This document shows, one piece after another, positions 28,531 through 37,924 of a stretch of 64,000 bases of DNA (position 1 is the first letter of the stretch; each line of letters starts with the position of its first letter). The stretch spans positions 372,001 through 436,000 of the forward strand of contig NZ_FRCX01000001.1 of the NCBI RefSeq assembly GCF_900143065.1, in the 5' to 3' direction. The DNA is from Duganella sacchari (GTDB lineage Bacteria > Pseudomonadota > Gammaproteobacteria > Burkholderiales > Burkholderiaceae_D). Both the position numbers and the translations under genes were made by a program. The notes under the pieces are model-generated. The model was not told the origin of the DNA. It did no database searches and worked only from the letters and a program-made list of their open reading frames with translations.

Positions 28531-31101
28531 TCAGACTTCCTTGATGCGCTTGGCGATGTGGGCCAGTGCGTCTTCCACCTGGTCGATCAGGATCAGGCAC
28601 AAGTCGCCGTCCTGCAGGCGCGACAAGGCGGTGTCGATGGCTTTGAACTCGCCGTAGATCTCTTCGATGTGCGACGTGCGCGGTGCGCCGTTCAGACCGG
28701 AGCGCAGCAGCGCGACGACTTCACCATCCACGCGGCCACGCTGGCAGGCGTCTTCGTACAGCAGCACGTCGTCAAACGCGCGGCCAAGGATTTCGGTCTG
28801 CTGCGTGATGTCCTGGTCGCGGCGGTCGCCGGCGCCGGAAATCACCACCACGCGGCGCTTGGCCGGAATGGTTTCGACAGCCTTTACCAGCGCCAGAATC
28901 GCGTCCGGGTTATGGCCGTAGTCGGCGATCAGCGTGGCGCCTTTGTAATCGAACACATTGAAGCGACCAGGCGCATTGTCGGAATCATTGGCGAAGGTTT
29001 TCAGGCCCAGGCGAATCGCGTCCCAGCTGATGCCCACGCCCCACGCGGCCGCCACCGATGCCATCACGTTCTCGACCTGGAAGCCGATCGCGCCATTGCG
29101 CGTGATCGGTACTTGCGACAGCGGGATGGTGTGCTGCTCGCGCCCTTCCGCCGCCACGATGTGGCCATCTTCCACGTACACGGTGCGGCAGCCTTGCGCC
29201 AGGTGCGTGGCGATCACCGGGTGCGTACGGTCCGCGCCAAAGAAGATCACCTTGCCACGGCAGTTCGCCGCCATGCCGGCCACGATCGGGTCCACTGCGT
29301 TCAGTACCGCAAAGCCGTGCTCCGAGACGTTCTGCACGATCACGCGCTTGAGTACCGCCAGGTCTTCCACGGTGGTGATGTAGTTAAGGCCCAGGTGGTC
29401 GCCCATGCCGATGTTGGTCACCACGGCGACCTGGCAGCGGTCGAAGGCCAGGCCTTCGCGCAGGATGCCGCCACGCGCAGTTTCAAACACGGCGGCATCC
29501 ACGTCCGGATGCAGCAGCACGTTGCGCGCGCTGCGTGGACCGCTGCAATCGCCGCTGTCGGTCTGGCGGCCCTCGATGTAGACGCCGTCGGTATTGGTCA
29601 TGCCGGTGCGCAGGCCGCTAGCGGTCAGCAGGTGCGCGATCAGGCGCACAGTGGTGGTCTTGCCGTTGGTGCCGGTCACCGCCACCACCGGGATGCGGCC
29701 GTTCTCGCCCGGCGCAAACATGGTGTTGACGATGGCCTCGCCCACCGCGCGGCCTTTGCCGAACGATGGCGCGATGTGCATGCGCAGGCCAGGTGCGGCG
29801 TTCACTTCCACCACGCCGCCACGCTGATTTTCAATCGGTTCCAGCACGTTGTCGCACACCACATCGACACCGCACAGATCGAGGCCGATCATTTGCGCTG
29901 CTTCCACCGCGCGTGCCGCCACTTCCGGGTGCACGTCATCGGTGACGTCGGTGGCGGTGCCGCCGGTCGACAGGTTGGCGTTGTTGCGCAGGATGACGCG
30001 CTGACCGTGCGATGGTACCGAATCCGCTTCCAGGCCTTGCAGCGCCAGGCGCGCAATCGCGATATCGTCGAAACGGATCTTGGTCAGCGAGGTCGAATGG
30101 CCGGAGCCGCGGCGCGGGTCGGCATTGACGATGTTGACCAGCTCACGCACGGTGTGCTTGCCATCGCCCACCACATGCGGTGGATCGCGGCGCGCTGCGG
30201 CCACCAGCTTGTTGCCGATCACGAGCAGGCGGTAATCGTGGCCTGGCAGATAGCGCTCAACCATGACGTCGTCACGGAATTCTTTGGCGGTGCGGAAGGC
30301 AGCTTCCAGATGCTCCCTGGTCATGATGTTGACCGTAACACCCTTGCCCTGGTTGCCGTCCTTCGGCTTCACCACGACAGGCAGGCCGATTTCCTGTGCG
30401 GCTTTCCAGGCATCGGCTTCGTCTTCCACCGAGCGGCCGATAGGCACTGGCACGCCGGCGGCATGCAGCAGCTTCTTGGTCAGCTCCTTGTCCTGTGCGA
30501 TGGTCTCGCCAATCGCGCCGGTGGTGTCCATTTCAGCAGCCTGGATGCGGCGCTGTTTCGAGCCCCAGCCAAACATCACCATCGAACCTTCGGTCAGACG
30601 GCGGAAGGGAATGTCGCGTGCCACCGCAGCGTTGACGATGGCGCCAGTGCTTGGGCCGAGACGCACGTCTTCATCCAGGTCGCGCAGTTCTTCCAGCACG
30701 GCAGCCAGGTCGAATGGCGTGTCGTTCAGCGCCGCGTTGATCAGGGCTTCCGCCTGCTCGGTGGCGCGGCGGCCGACCGCTTCTTCGGTGTATTCGACCA
30801 CGGTTTGGTAGATGCCGTCTTCCAGCGTGGCCGTGGTGCGGCTGAACGTGACCGGGCAGCCGGCTTGCGCTTGCAGGCTCAGTGCAGCCTTTTCCAGCAC
30901 GCGTGCCAGCGGCACAGCGTCGGAGGTGCCGGTTGGATGCAGGGCGCCGATGGCCGGGAAGCGTGCGCGCAGGCGCTGTTCGAAACCGGCCAGCGTGGCG
31001 ATCGATTGTTCTTCCGGCGGGCACGAGACGATGACTTCCACCGCAGTGTGGTGGCTCCAAAGATTCGGGCCGCGAAGGGCGCGGGTGCGTATAACTTCCA
31101 T
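28531..31101 (-). CDS. cphA: Cyanophycin synthetase (full-length, CphA1 type)
   Basis: An 856-residue enzyme that makes cyanophycin, a nitrogen-storage polymer of poly-aspartate with arginine side chains. Domain order: an N-terminal domain (1-160), an ATP-grasp domain (about 220-480, with VVKPKDGNQGKGVTVN and the metal-site GVVEVNAAPGLRMH), and a Mur-ligase-like domain (from about 490). The Mur domain has an intact P-loop VTGTNGKTTTVRLIAHLL and a full C-terminal lobe (IADYGHNPDAI, VVISGAGDRRDQD). ATP-grasp adds Asp and the Mur-like half adds Arg. Twenty bases after the shorter paralogue, same operon. Confidence 0.96.
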   Translation of the reverse strand: MEVIRTRALRGPNLWSHHTAVEVIVSCPPEEQSIATLAGFEQRLRARFPAIGALHPTGTSDAVPLARVLEKAALSLQAQAGCPVTFSRTTATLEDGIYQTVVEYTEEAVGRRATEQAEALINAALNDTPFDLAAVLEELRDLDEDVRLGPSTGAIVNAAVARDIPFRRLTEGSMVMFGWGSKQRRIQAAEMDTTGAIGETIAQDKELTKKLLHAAGVPVPIGRSVEDEADAWKAAQEIGLPVVVKPKDGNQGKGVTVNIMTREHLEAAFRTAKEFRDDVMVERYLPGHDYRLLVIGNKLVAAARRDPPHVVGDGKHTVRELVNIVNADPRRGSGHSTSLTKIRFDDIAIARLALQGLEADSVPSHGQRVILRNNANLSTGGTATDVTDDVHPEVAARAVEAAQMIGLDLCGVDVVCDNVLEPIENQRGGVVEVNAAPGLRMHIAPSFGKGRAVGEAIVNTMFAPGENGRIPVVAVTGTNGKTTTVRLIAHLLTASGLRTGMTNTDGVYIEGRQTDSGDCSGPRSARNVLLHPDVDAAVFETARGGILREGLAFDRCQVAVVTNIGMGDHLGLNYITTVEDLAVLKRVIVQNVSEHGFAVLNAVDPIVAGMAANCRGKVIFFGADRTHPVIATHLAQGCRTVYVEDGHIVAAEGREQHTIPLSQVPITRNGAIGFQVENVMASVAAAWGVGISWDAIRLGLKTFANDSDNAPGRFNVFDYKGATLIADYGHNPDAILALVKAVETIPAKRRVVVISGAGDRRDQDITQQTEILGRAFDDVLLYEDACQRGRVDGEVVALLRSGLNGAPRTSHIEEIYGEFKAIDTALSRLQDGDLCLILIDQVEDALAHIAKRIKEV

Positions 31102-31121
31102 TCTTCTTGTTCTTTCAGTGA

Positions 31122-33284
31122 TCAGTGATGCGTTTTCTTCGGGGCTGCCTCAAAGGTGCGCAGACCGGCGCCGATCAGTTCAGGCGTCAGGCCCAGCGCC
31201 CAGCCGGCGGCAATCGCAGCCAGCACAGCTTCCGGCGGCACCAGCGGCGACAACGGCAGGCTGGCCACCTCGGTGCTGCCTTCGGCCATGACGATGCAGT
31301 CGGCACGCAGGAACACCACGCGCTTGTTTTCCTGGCGATGCGCGGCGATGGCGGCCAGCTGTTCATCAACGCCGTAGAAAATCACGTCGCCGTCGCACAG
31401 GTCCGCCATCTCCACCACTTGCGGATCGGCGGCGTTCAGCACCGCTACACCGCTCGGCAGCACCACGTCCACTTGCGAACGCAGCACGCTGTACAGCTTG
31501 TCGGCACTGTCGATGTGGAATTCGCTCAGCTCTTCAAAATCGCTGACGTCGGTGACCACACCCACGGCGCATTTGTCGTAGGCCAGGCCTTCGCTCAGGA
31601 TCATGCGCGCGCTCGATTCAAATACGCCTGCCTGGACACTCTTGTTGAGCAGCAGGCGCTCGCCGGTTTCCCAGTCGCCCAGACTATCGCGCGACAGTTC
31701 GCGGCCATTGACGAACAGGCCGTCGGCGCACGTCAGGCCGGTTTTCTTGCCACTGATTTGCAGCAGCCAGGCGATCAGGCGCGAGGCCACGGTGGTGCCA
31801 TGCTTGCCGGTGATGCCGACGATCGGCATGCGGCCCGTCTCTTCGCCAAACAGGTGGTCGACAATCGCCTCGCCGACATTGCGTGGTTCGCCCACGGCAG
31901 GCTTGAGGTGCGCAAGCAGACCGGGGCTGGCATTGACTTCGATGATGGCGCCGCCCGTCTCGTGCAGCGGACGGGTGATGTCCGACGTCACCAGGTCGAT
32001 GCCGGCGATGTCCAGGCCAACGATGCGCGCCGCCAACGATGCCATGGCCGCCACTTCCGGATGCACCTTGTCGGTGACATCCACGGCCACGTTGCCGTTC
32101 GGCTGGATCAGCACTTTATAGCCATCGGCCGGAACCGAATCCGGCGTCAGTCCCTGGCGCTGCAGTTCCAGCACGATCTCGCCGGAGGTACGCGGCGTCA
32201 CCAGACCCAGTGGGAATTCTTCGGTGTCGCCACGGCGCGGGTCCGTATTGATTTGCGTATCGCACAGTTCCACGACGGTGGACTTGCCATCGCCATGCAC
32301 CCACAGCGATTCACCGGACGCGGCAGCCACCATGCGGCGGCCCACCACCAACAGGCGGTGCTCGTCGCCGACGATGAAACGCTCCACGATCACGCTGCTG
32401 CTGTCGCCCTCTTCCGCGGCCAGATGGTAGGCGGCGGCGATGTCAGCTTCGTTGCTCAGGTTCAGCGAAACGCCACGGCCATGGTTGCCGTCGTAGGGTT
32501 TCAGCACGACTGGCAGGCCGATGTCCTGCGCCGCTTCCCAGGCCTGCTCAGCGCTGGTCACCAGCTCGCCTTCCGGTACTGGCACGCCACAGGACGACAG
32601 CAGGGTCTTGGTCAGGTCCTTGTCGCTGGCGATGCCTTCCGCAATCGCGCTGGTATGTTCGGTTTCCGCAGTCCAGATGCGGCGCTGTGCCGCGCCATGA
32701 CCCAGCTGCACCAGGTTGCCATCGGTCAGGCGGATGAAGGGAATCTTGCGCACGCCAGCGGCGTCAACGATGTTGCCGGTGCTTGGGCCGAGGCACAGGC
32801 TCTCGACCATGTCGGTCAGCTTGGCAACGGTGGCGTCGAGGTCATAAGGCTGATCTTCGATCATGGCCATCAGCAGGTCGCGGCCAGCGGCCAGCGCGGC
32901 GCGGCCGACTTCTTCCTGGCGGGTGCGGAAGGCCATTTTGTACAGGCCACTGTCAGGGATGATTTCGCGGGTCTTGCCGAAGCCGGTTTTCATGCCGGCC
33001 AGGTTTTGCAGTTCCAGTACCACGTGTTCCAGGATATGGCCGGCATAAGTGCCGTCGCGCAGACGCTCCAGGAAGCCGCCATGCTCGCCCACGCCGCAGC
33101 GGTGGACGATCAGGCCCGGCAGGAGCGCCGTCAGTCGTTCGAACAGACCGGGCAACAAATTCGAGGGGAAGTTCTCCAGCTCGCCAATATCCAGCCACGC
33201 CTCGATCACTGGGCGATAGGTCCAGATGTTGGGTCCGCGCAAATGGGTTACGCGGAGAACTTCAATGTCTTTCTTCTTAGTCAT
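31122..33284 (-). CDS. Second, shorter cyanophycin synthetase-like protein
   Basis: A 720-residue CphA paralogue. The N-terminal domain and ATP-grasp domain are complete (VVLKPYDGNHGRGVSLNL, GAIIEVNASPGLLAHLKP). In the Mur-ligase-like domain the P-loop reads GITGKHGTTVASR instead of G-TNGKTTT. The protein stops at GAGLRTFEAAPKKTHH, lacking the C-terminal lobe of about 130 residues present in the neighbour. Betaproteobacteria commonly carry such a cphA' gene. It may lack Arg-adding activity, act as a partner subunit, or polymerise Asp-Arg dipeptides as CphA2 does. First gene of the minus-strand unit. Confidence 0.9.
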   Translation of the reverse strand: MTKKKDIEVLRVTHLRGPNIWTYRPVIEAWLDIGELENFPSNLLPGLFERLTALLPGLIVHRCGVGEHGGFLERLRDGTYAGHILEHVVLELQNLAGMKTGFGKTREIIPDSGLYKMAFRTRQEEVGRAALAAGRDLLMAMIEDQPYDLDATVAKLTDMVESLCLGPSTGNIVDAAGVRKIPFIRLTDGNLVQLGHGAAQRRIWTAETEHTSAIAEGIASDKDLTKTLLSSCGVPVPEGELVTSAEQAWEAAQDIGLPVVLKPYDGNHGRGVSLNLSNEADIAAAYHLAAEEGDSSSVIVERFIVGDEHRLLVVGRRMVAAASGESLWVHGDGKSTVVELCDTQINTDPRRGDTEEFPLGLVTPRTSGEIVLELQRQGLTPDSVPADGYKVLIQPNGNVAVDVTDKVHPEVAAMASLAARIVGLDIAGIDLVTSDITRPLHETGGAIIEVNASPGLLAHLKPAVGEPRNVGEAIVDHLFGEETGRMPIVGITGKHGTTVASRLIAWLLQISGKKTGLTCADGLFVNGRELSRDSLGDWETGERLLLNKSVQAGVFESSARMILSEGLAYDKCAVGVVTDVSDFEELSEFHIDSADKLYSVLRSQVDVVLPSGVAVLNAADPQVVEMADLCDGDVIFYGVDEQLAAIAAHRQENKRVVFLRADCIVMAEGSTEVASLPLSPLVPPEAVLAAIAAGWALGLTPELIGAGLRTFEAAPKKTHH

Positions 33285-33407
33285 GTATTGATTCTTGTAA
33301 CTTTGTTATCGGCCTGTCCAGCCCGCGCCGTATTGTAAACCCTGTACCCTTGGCCTGCCGCTGTGCGGTATACTTGCCGCTACTGCAAAACATCTGGTTT
33401 TATTGTT

Positions 33408-33436
33408 TTCTGTCAAATGTTTAATCACTGACAGAA
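33408..33436. promoter_or_regulatory. Inverted repeat in the divergent cyanophycin promoter region
   Basis: TTCTGTCA (33408-33415) and TGACAGAA (33429-33436) are perfect eight-base arms with a 13-base AT-rich spacer. They lie between the cphA-type genes on minus and the ABC-transporter gene on plus. TTGACA read on the minus strand within the left half could be a -35 box. A regulator binding here could coordinate both units. Confidence 0.45.
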
Positions 33437-33490
33437 TACCGTAAATGCGCCGATGTATCAGCCCTTTTCCCCTCAGGAGTACGCCGCACG

Positions 33491-35761
33491 ATGACAACAG
33501 AACAACTTCCCACCGTATCCAGCTCTGGCGATCTCCCTGAACGCTGGCGTTCCGAGATACAGGCACAACTTTCCCAAGGGGAAAACGTTGTAAGTGCCTT
33601 GGAGGTTGACCTGGATCAGCAACTTCGTTTCGCGAAGGGTGTTGTGCTGGTCACGGCCCGCCGTGTTCTGGCGCGCGCACCAGGTGCAAACACGTGGCAA
33701 TCGTGGCCATTTACGCCGGATCTGATGCTCAAGCACCACGATCATGCTGGCGTCGGCCATCTGGAGTTAATGAATAAGCAAGGCCGCCTGGCCGCCTGGC
33801 GTTTCACGCTGGGCCAGAACCTGGCGGCGATCCGCCTGATCGAACAGTTTGATGCCCACCTCGACAGCCACTCGACCGGCCAGCCGGTGGTGCAGGAAGA
33901 AAAAAATATCTGCCCAAGCTGCAAGGCGCCGCTGGAGCCGGACCAGGAAGAATGCCCGGTCTGCACCAAGGTGGTGTACACGCCGCCATCGACGTGGACG
34001 CTGTTCCGCCTGTGGCGTTTCGCCCGGCCTTACAAACTCCAGTTGGGGCTGGGCTTTGCGCTGATGCTGCTGTCCACTGGCGCGCACATGATCCCGCCCT
34101 ACCTGACCATCCCATTGATGGACGAGGTCCTGATCCCCTACCAGAACGGCAAGGAAGTTGATCCGTCGCTGGTGGCGCTGTACATGTCCGGCCTGGTGGG
34201 CGCGGCCGTGATGGCGTGGATTTTCGGCTGGGGCAAAACCTATGTACTGGCGCTGGCCTCGGAGCGCATCGGCGCCGACCTGCGCACCACCACCTATGAG
34301 CACTTGCTGCGTCTGTCGCTGGAGTATTTCGGCGGCAAGCGTACCGGCGACCTGATGTCGCGTATCGGCTCCGAAAGCGACCGTATCTGCGTGTTCCTGT
34401 CGCTGCACCTGCTGGACTTCCTGTCGGACTGCCTGATGATCGTCATGACCGGCGTGATCCTGTTCTCGATCGATCCTTGGCTGGCCATCTTCACGCTGCT
34501 GCCGCTGCCGTTTATCGCCTGGATGATCCACATTGTGCGCGACCGCCTGCGCACCGGCTTCGAAAAGATCGACCGCGTATGGGGCGAAGTGACCAACGTG
34601 CTGGCCGATACCATTCCCGGCATCCGCGTAGTGAAAGCCTTCGCGCAAGAGGCGCGCGAAGCGACGCGCTTCCGCACCGCCAACAAGCACAATCTGGCGG
34701 TGAACGATAAGCTGAACCGCGTGTGGTCGCTGTTCTCGCCAACCGTGTCCTTCCTGACGGAGCTGGGCCTGCTGGTGATCTGGGTGTTCGGTATCTACCA
34801 GGTATCCAAGGGTCATATCACGGTGGGTGTGCTGTCCTCGTTCATCGCATATTCGAGCCGCTTCTACGGCCGTCTGGACTCGATGAGCCGTATCGTCTCG
34901 GTGACGCAGAAATCGGCATCGGCTGCCAAGCGTATCTTCGACATCCTGGACCACGTGTCGTCAGTGCCGGAACCGGCCAGGCCCGTCAAGCTGGATAAGG
35001 TCGAGGGCAATATCACGCTGCGCGAAGTGGGCTTCCGTTACGGGAACCGCGCGGTCAACCGTGGCATCGACCTGGAAATCAAGGCAGGCCAGATGGTGGG
35101 CCTGGTAGGCCATTCGGGTTCCGGCAAATCGACGCTGGTCAACCTGATCTGCCGCTTCTACGATGTGGCGGAAGGCGCCATCATGCTCGATGGCGTGGAC
35201 ATCCGCTCGTTTGCCGTGTCGGACTATCGCCGCAATATCGGCCTGGTGCTGCAGGAGCCGTTCCTGTTCTTTGGCACCATTGCCGAGAATCTGGCCTACG
35301 GCAAACCGGAGGCGACGCGTGAAGAGATCATTGCCGCCGCCCGTGCCGCGCACGCGCACGAGTTCATTCTGCGCCTGCCACAAGGTTATGACTCCATGGT
35401 CGGCGAGCGTGGGCAAGGCCTGTCGGGCGGCGAGCGTCAGCGCATCTCGATTGCACGTGCACTGCTCATCGATCCGAAAATCCTGATTCTCGACGAAGCC
35501 ACTGCCTCGGTGGACTCGGAGACTGAAAAAGAAATCCAGAAAGCGCTGGACAATTTGGTCCAAGGCCGCACCACCATCGCGATTGCGCACCGCCTGTCCA
35601 CCTTGCAGAAAGCCGACCGCCTGGTCGTACTGGATCGCGGCGTGGTCGTGGAGGATGGCCCGCACGATGAGCTGATGGAACAGAAAGGCGCCTACTACCG
35701 CCTGTATCAGGCGCAGGCGCGCAATGTCGACGCCGATCTGAACGACGGCATCAAGGAATAA
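33491..35761 (+). CDS. ABC transporter, fused permease/ATPase with extra N-terminal domain (cyanophycin-associated)
   Basis: A 756-residue half-transporter of the exporter type. Residues 1-130 form a beta-rich PH/YokE-like domain, then a zinc ribbon CPSCKAPLEPDQEECPVC (about 140-157). Six membrane helices follow (about 185-460) with an ATPase domain (about 490-740). ATPase motifs are GHSGSGKSTLVNL (Walker A), LSGGERQRISIARAL (signature) and ILILDEATASVD (Walker B). Paired with the DUF1854 gene and divergent from cphA genes, as in other betaproteobacteria, where these are annotated as cyanophycin-metabolism-associated. Substrate unknown. Confidence 0.9.
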   Translation: MTTEQLPTVSSSGDLPERWRSEIQAQLSQGENVVSALEVDLDQQLRFAKGVVLVTARRVLARAPGANTWQSWPFTPDLMLKHHDHAGVGHLELMNKQGRLAAWRFTLGQNLAAIRLIEQFDAHLDSHSTGQPVVQEEKNICPSCKAPLEPDQEECPVCTKVVYTPPSTWTLFRLWRFARPYKLQLGLGFALMLLSTGAHMIPPYLTIPLMDEVLIPYQNGKEVDPSLVALYMSGLVGAAVMAWIFGWGKTYVLALASERIGADLRTTTYEHLLRLSLEYFGGKRTGDLMSRIGSESDRICVFLSLHLLDFLSDCLMIVMTGVILFSIDPWLAIFTLLPLPFIAWMIHIVRDRLRTGFEKIDRVWGEVTNVLADTIPGIRVVKAFAQEAREATRFRTANKHNLAVNDKLNRVWSLFSPTVSFLTELGLLVIWVFGIYQVSKGHITVGVLSSFIAYSSRFYGRLDSMSRIVSVTQKSASAAKRIFDILDHVSSVPEPARPVKLDKVEGNITLREVGFRYGNRAVNRGIDLEIKAGQMVGLVGHSGSGKSTLVNLICRFYDVAEGAIMLDGVDIRSFAVSDYRRNIGLVLQEPFLFFGTIAENLAYGKPEATREEIIAAARAAHAHEFILRLPQGYDSMVGERGQGLSGGERQRISIARALLIDPKILILDEATASVDSETEKEIQKALDNLVQGRTTIAIAHRLSTLQKADRLVVLDRGVVVEDGPHDELMEQKGAYYRLYQAQARNVDADLNDGIKE

Positions 35762-35765
35762 GCAT

Positions 35766-36233
35766 ATGACGACGACATTTGAACTGACCCGCAATCCCTT
35801 TGGCCGCCTGGTCCTGACCACCACGGCAGGCGTGGTGCATGAAGGGGTATCGCCCGTGCGCGCCTTTCCCGTGCAGGCGCCGGACGACGGCATCTCGATG
35901 CTCAACAGCGATGGCAAGGAAGTGGCGTGGATCGACCGTATCGGCGACCTGCCAGCTGCCATTGGCGCGCTGGTCAGCGAAGAACTGGGCGGCCGCGAAT
36001 TCATGCCGGAGATCTCGCGCATCAACAGCGTGACCAGCTTTGCGACGCCATGCACCTGGAACGTCGCAACCGACCGTGGCGACACCGAGTTCGTGCTGCG
36101 CGGCGAAGAAGACATCCGCCGTCTGACGGTCGACACACTGCTGATCTCCGACATCCACGGCATCCACTATCTGATCCGCGACATCCGCGACCTGGACAAG
36201 CACAGCAAGAAAATCATCGACCGCTTCCTGTAA
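35766..36233 (+). CDS. DUF1854 family protein (cyanophycin-associated)
   Basis: A 155-residue cytoplasmic protein beginning MTTTFELTRNPFGRLVLTTT, with the family pattern GVSPVRAFPVQAPDDGISML and VATDRGDTEFVLRGEEDIR, and the C-terminal DIHGIHYLIRDIRDLD. It starts four bases after the ABC-transporter stop and is surely co-transcribed. DUF1854 has no defined activity; repeated linkage to this transporter and to cphA suggests an accessory role in cyanophycin metabolism. Confidence 0.88.
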   Translation: MTTTFELTRNPFGRLVLTTTAGVVHEGVSPVRAFPVQAPDDGISMLNSDGKEVAWIDRIGDLPAAIGALVSEELGGREFMPEISRINSVTSFATPCTWNVATDRGDTEFVLRGEEDIRRLTVDTLLISDIHGIHYLIRDIRDLDKHSKKIIDRFL

Positions 36234-36272
36234 AAAGCATGAGCGCTCAGGCACAGCGCTGGGCATCTACTG

Positions 36273-37514
36273 CTATCCTCCAAACCGCTGCGGAGCATAA
36301 CCGTCCGCACTGATGAACGGCGTGCCGCCCTCGATCAAGTCGGCCAGCAGGCGCGCGCTTGCCGGCCCCAATGTGAACCCCTGATGGCCGTGGCCGAAGT
36401 TGAACCACAGGCCGGGATGACGGCCTGCCGGCCCAATGACGGGCAGCATGTCGGCCACGCAGGGGCGGCTACCCATCCACGGAGCTGATTCAACGGGCGT
36501 GCCCAGATCAAGCAATTGGCGCGCGGAGGCTTCGGCCTGGGCCAGCTGGCGCGGCGTGGGACGCGCATCAACGCCGGCGATTTCAGCGCCGGTTGTGATG
36601 CGCAAACCGCGGCTCTGCGGCGACATCACATACCCCCGTTCCGCATCCAGCGTGGGAACCGACGGCATGGCGCCGCCTGTGTAGTGACGGTGGTAGCCGC
36701 GTTTGACGAATAGCGGCAGCCGATAGCCGAATCGGCGAATGAGATTGTCAGACCAAGGTCCCAGCGCGATCACGACCTGTGCGGCGTCGATGGGGCCGTC
36801 CATGCTGTCGGCCTGCCATGCCGCGCCGCGCTGCCGCAGCGTCAATCCATCACCACGCACAAAATGCCCACCGCTTTGCCGGAACAGCGCGGCATAGCGC
36901 TCCACCAATTTGCCGGGGTCGGTCACACTCCACGAATCAGACCAATGCACCGCGCCGGCCAGCGTCGTGCGAAATCCCGGCTCGGCGCGTGCCAGCTCCG
37001 CACCGTCCAGCGCGCGGGAATCGATGCCGTACATGCGCTGCAGACGTTCAGCCTCCGCCAACGCCGCCGCAAACGACTTACCACTGCGAAAAGCCAGACG
37101 CAGCCCCGTGCGCCGCACCAGATCATCCGCATCGGCCAGGCGCAGCAGGCGCTCATGTTCGCTGGTCGCATGGGCGATCAATGCAGCGTAGTGGCGGCTG
37201 ATTGCCGCGTGAGGGCTGGGCGCCGAGGCGCGCCAGTATTGCCACAACCTGGGCAGCACCGCCAGCGTGAACAGCGGATGGTAGTTGACGCTGGGCGCCA
37301 GGCCCAGCGCCGCCGCCAGCAGCGCACCGGCGCTGCGCGGCATCGGATACGGCTCCACCGCTTCCCGCTGAATCACGCCGGCATTGCCGTAAGACGTTTC
37401 CTGCCCCGGCATGCGGCGGTCCAGCAAGGTCACGGCGTGCCCGCGTAACACCAGCTCGAGCGCAGTACAGGTTCCCACCATGCCGGCGCCGATCACCAGT
37501 ATCGGTCGCTTCAT
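36273..37514 (-). CDS. FAD-dependent D-amino-acid-dehydrogenase-like oxidoreductase
   Basis: A 413-residue DAO-family flavoprotein with an N-terminal Rossmann motif VIGAGMVGTCTALELVLRG and the DadA-like segment ETSYGNAGVIQREAVEPYP (about 38-56). C-terminal elements are WMGSRPCVADMLPVIG and FNFGHGHQGFTLGPASARL. It would oxidise a D-amino acid or a related secondary amine. Last gene of the eight-gene operon; its start overlaps the RidA stop by four bases. The D-amino-acid specificity is by similarity only. Confidence 0.88.
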   Translation of the reverse strand: MKRPILVIGAGMVGTCTALELVLRGHAVTLLDRRMPGQETSYGNAGVIQREAVEPYPMPRSAGALLAAALGLAPSVNYHPLFTLAVLPRLWQYWRASAPSPHAAISRHYAALIAHATSEHERLLRLADADDLVRRTGLRLAFRSGKSFAAALAEAERLQRMYGIDSRALDGAELARAEPGFRTTLAGAVHWSDSWSVTDPGKLVERYAALFRQSGGHFVRGDGLTLRQRGAAWQADSMDGPIDAAQVVIALGPWSDNLIRRFGYRLPLFVKRGYHRHYTGGAMPSVPTLDAERGYVMSPQSRGLRITTGAEIAGVDARPTPRQLAQAEASARQLLDLGTPVESAPWMGSRPCVADMLPVIGPAGRHPGLWFNFGHGHQGFTLGPASARLLADLIEGGTPFISADGYAPQRFGG

Positions 37515-37894
37515 CGGCTTGCCACCTCGGAGTGCGGCTGCGCGTCGGCGCTGTCTGCGGCAATCACGGTGATCTCCACGCGCGCGCCGGGCAGCACCAG
37601 CGGTGCGACGACGGTGGTGCGGACCGGGTACGGCGCAGTGAAATGCTGCTGGTAGACAGCGTTAAAAGCCGCGAAGTCCTCCGGGTGCGTCAGGTAGACA
37701 GTGACCTGCACGACGTCACGCAGAGCCAGACCGGCGCCGTCCAGCGTTGCAGCTATGCGCTGCAGCGTCAACCGGGTCTGGGCTTCGATAGCGGATGGCA
37801 TGGCGCCATCCGGCCCAAGCGGCAGCTCGCCCGACAGGAAAACCAGGCCGCCAGCGCGGCGCCATTTGGAAAAGGGAAGATTGTTATTGCTCAT
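37511..37894 (-). CDS. RidA-family (YjgF/Rid) protein
   Basis: A 127-residue Rid protein, a class that hydrolyses reactive enamine/imine intermediates. Visible are the GLVFLSGELPLGPDG strand, IAATLDGAGLALRDVVQVTVYL, and the C-terminal VLPGARVEITVIA carrying the arginine used for substrate carboxylate binding. Imines are released by the D-amino-acid dehydrogenase encoded next and by PLP enzymes of the same operon, so the pairing makes chemical sense. It starts 30 bases after the kynA stop. Confidence 0.88.
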   Translation of the reverse strand: MSNNNLPFSKWRRAGGLVFLSGELPLGPDGAMPSAIEAQTRLTLQRIAATLDGAGLALRDVVQVTVYLTHPEDFAAFNAVYQQHFTAPYPVRTTVVAPLVLPGARVEITVIAADSADAQPHSEVASR

Positions 37895-37924
37895 ACATTG
37901 CCTCGGAGGTTGAAAAGAAACGGG

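Noticed and set aside
28558-31128. 856-codon open frame antisense to cphA (and a similar 737-codon one at 31125-33338)
   Set aside because: Same artefact of codon bias; composition is not protein-like and no ribosome sites are present.
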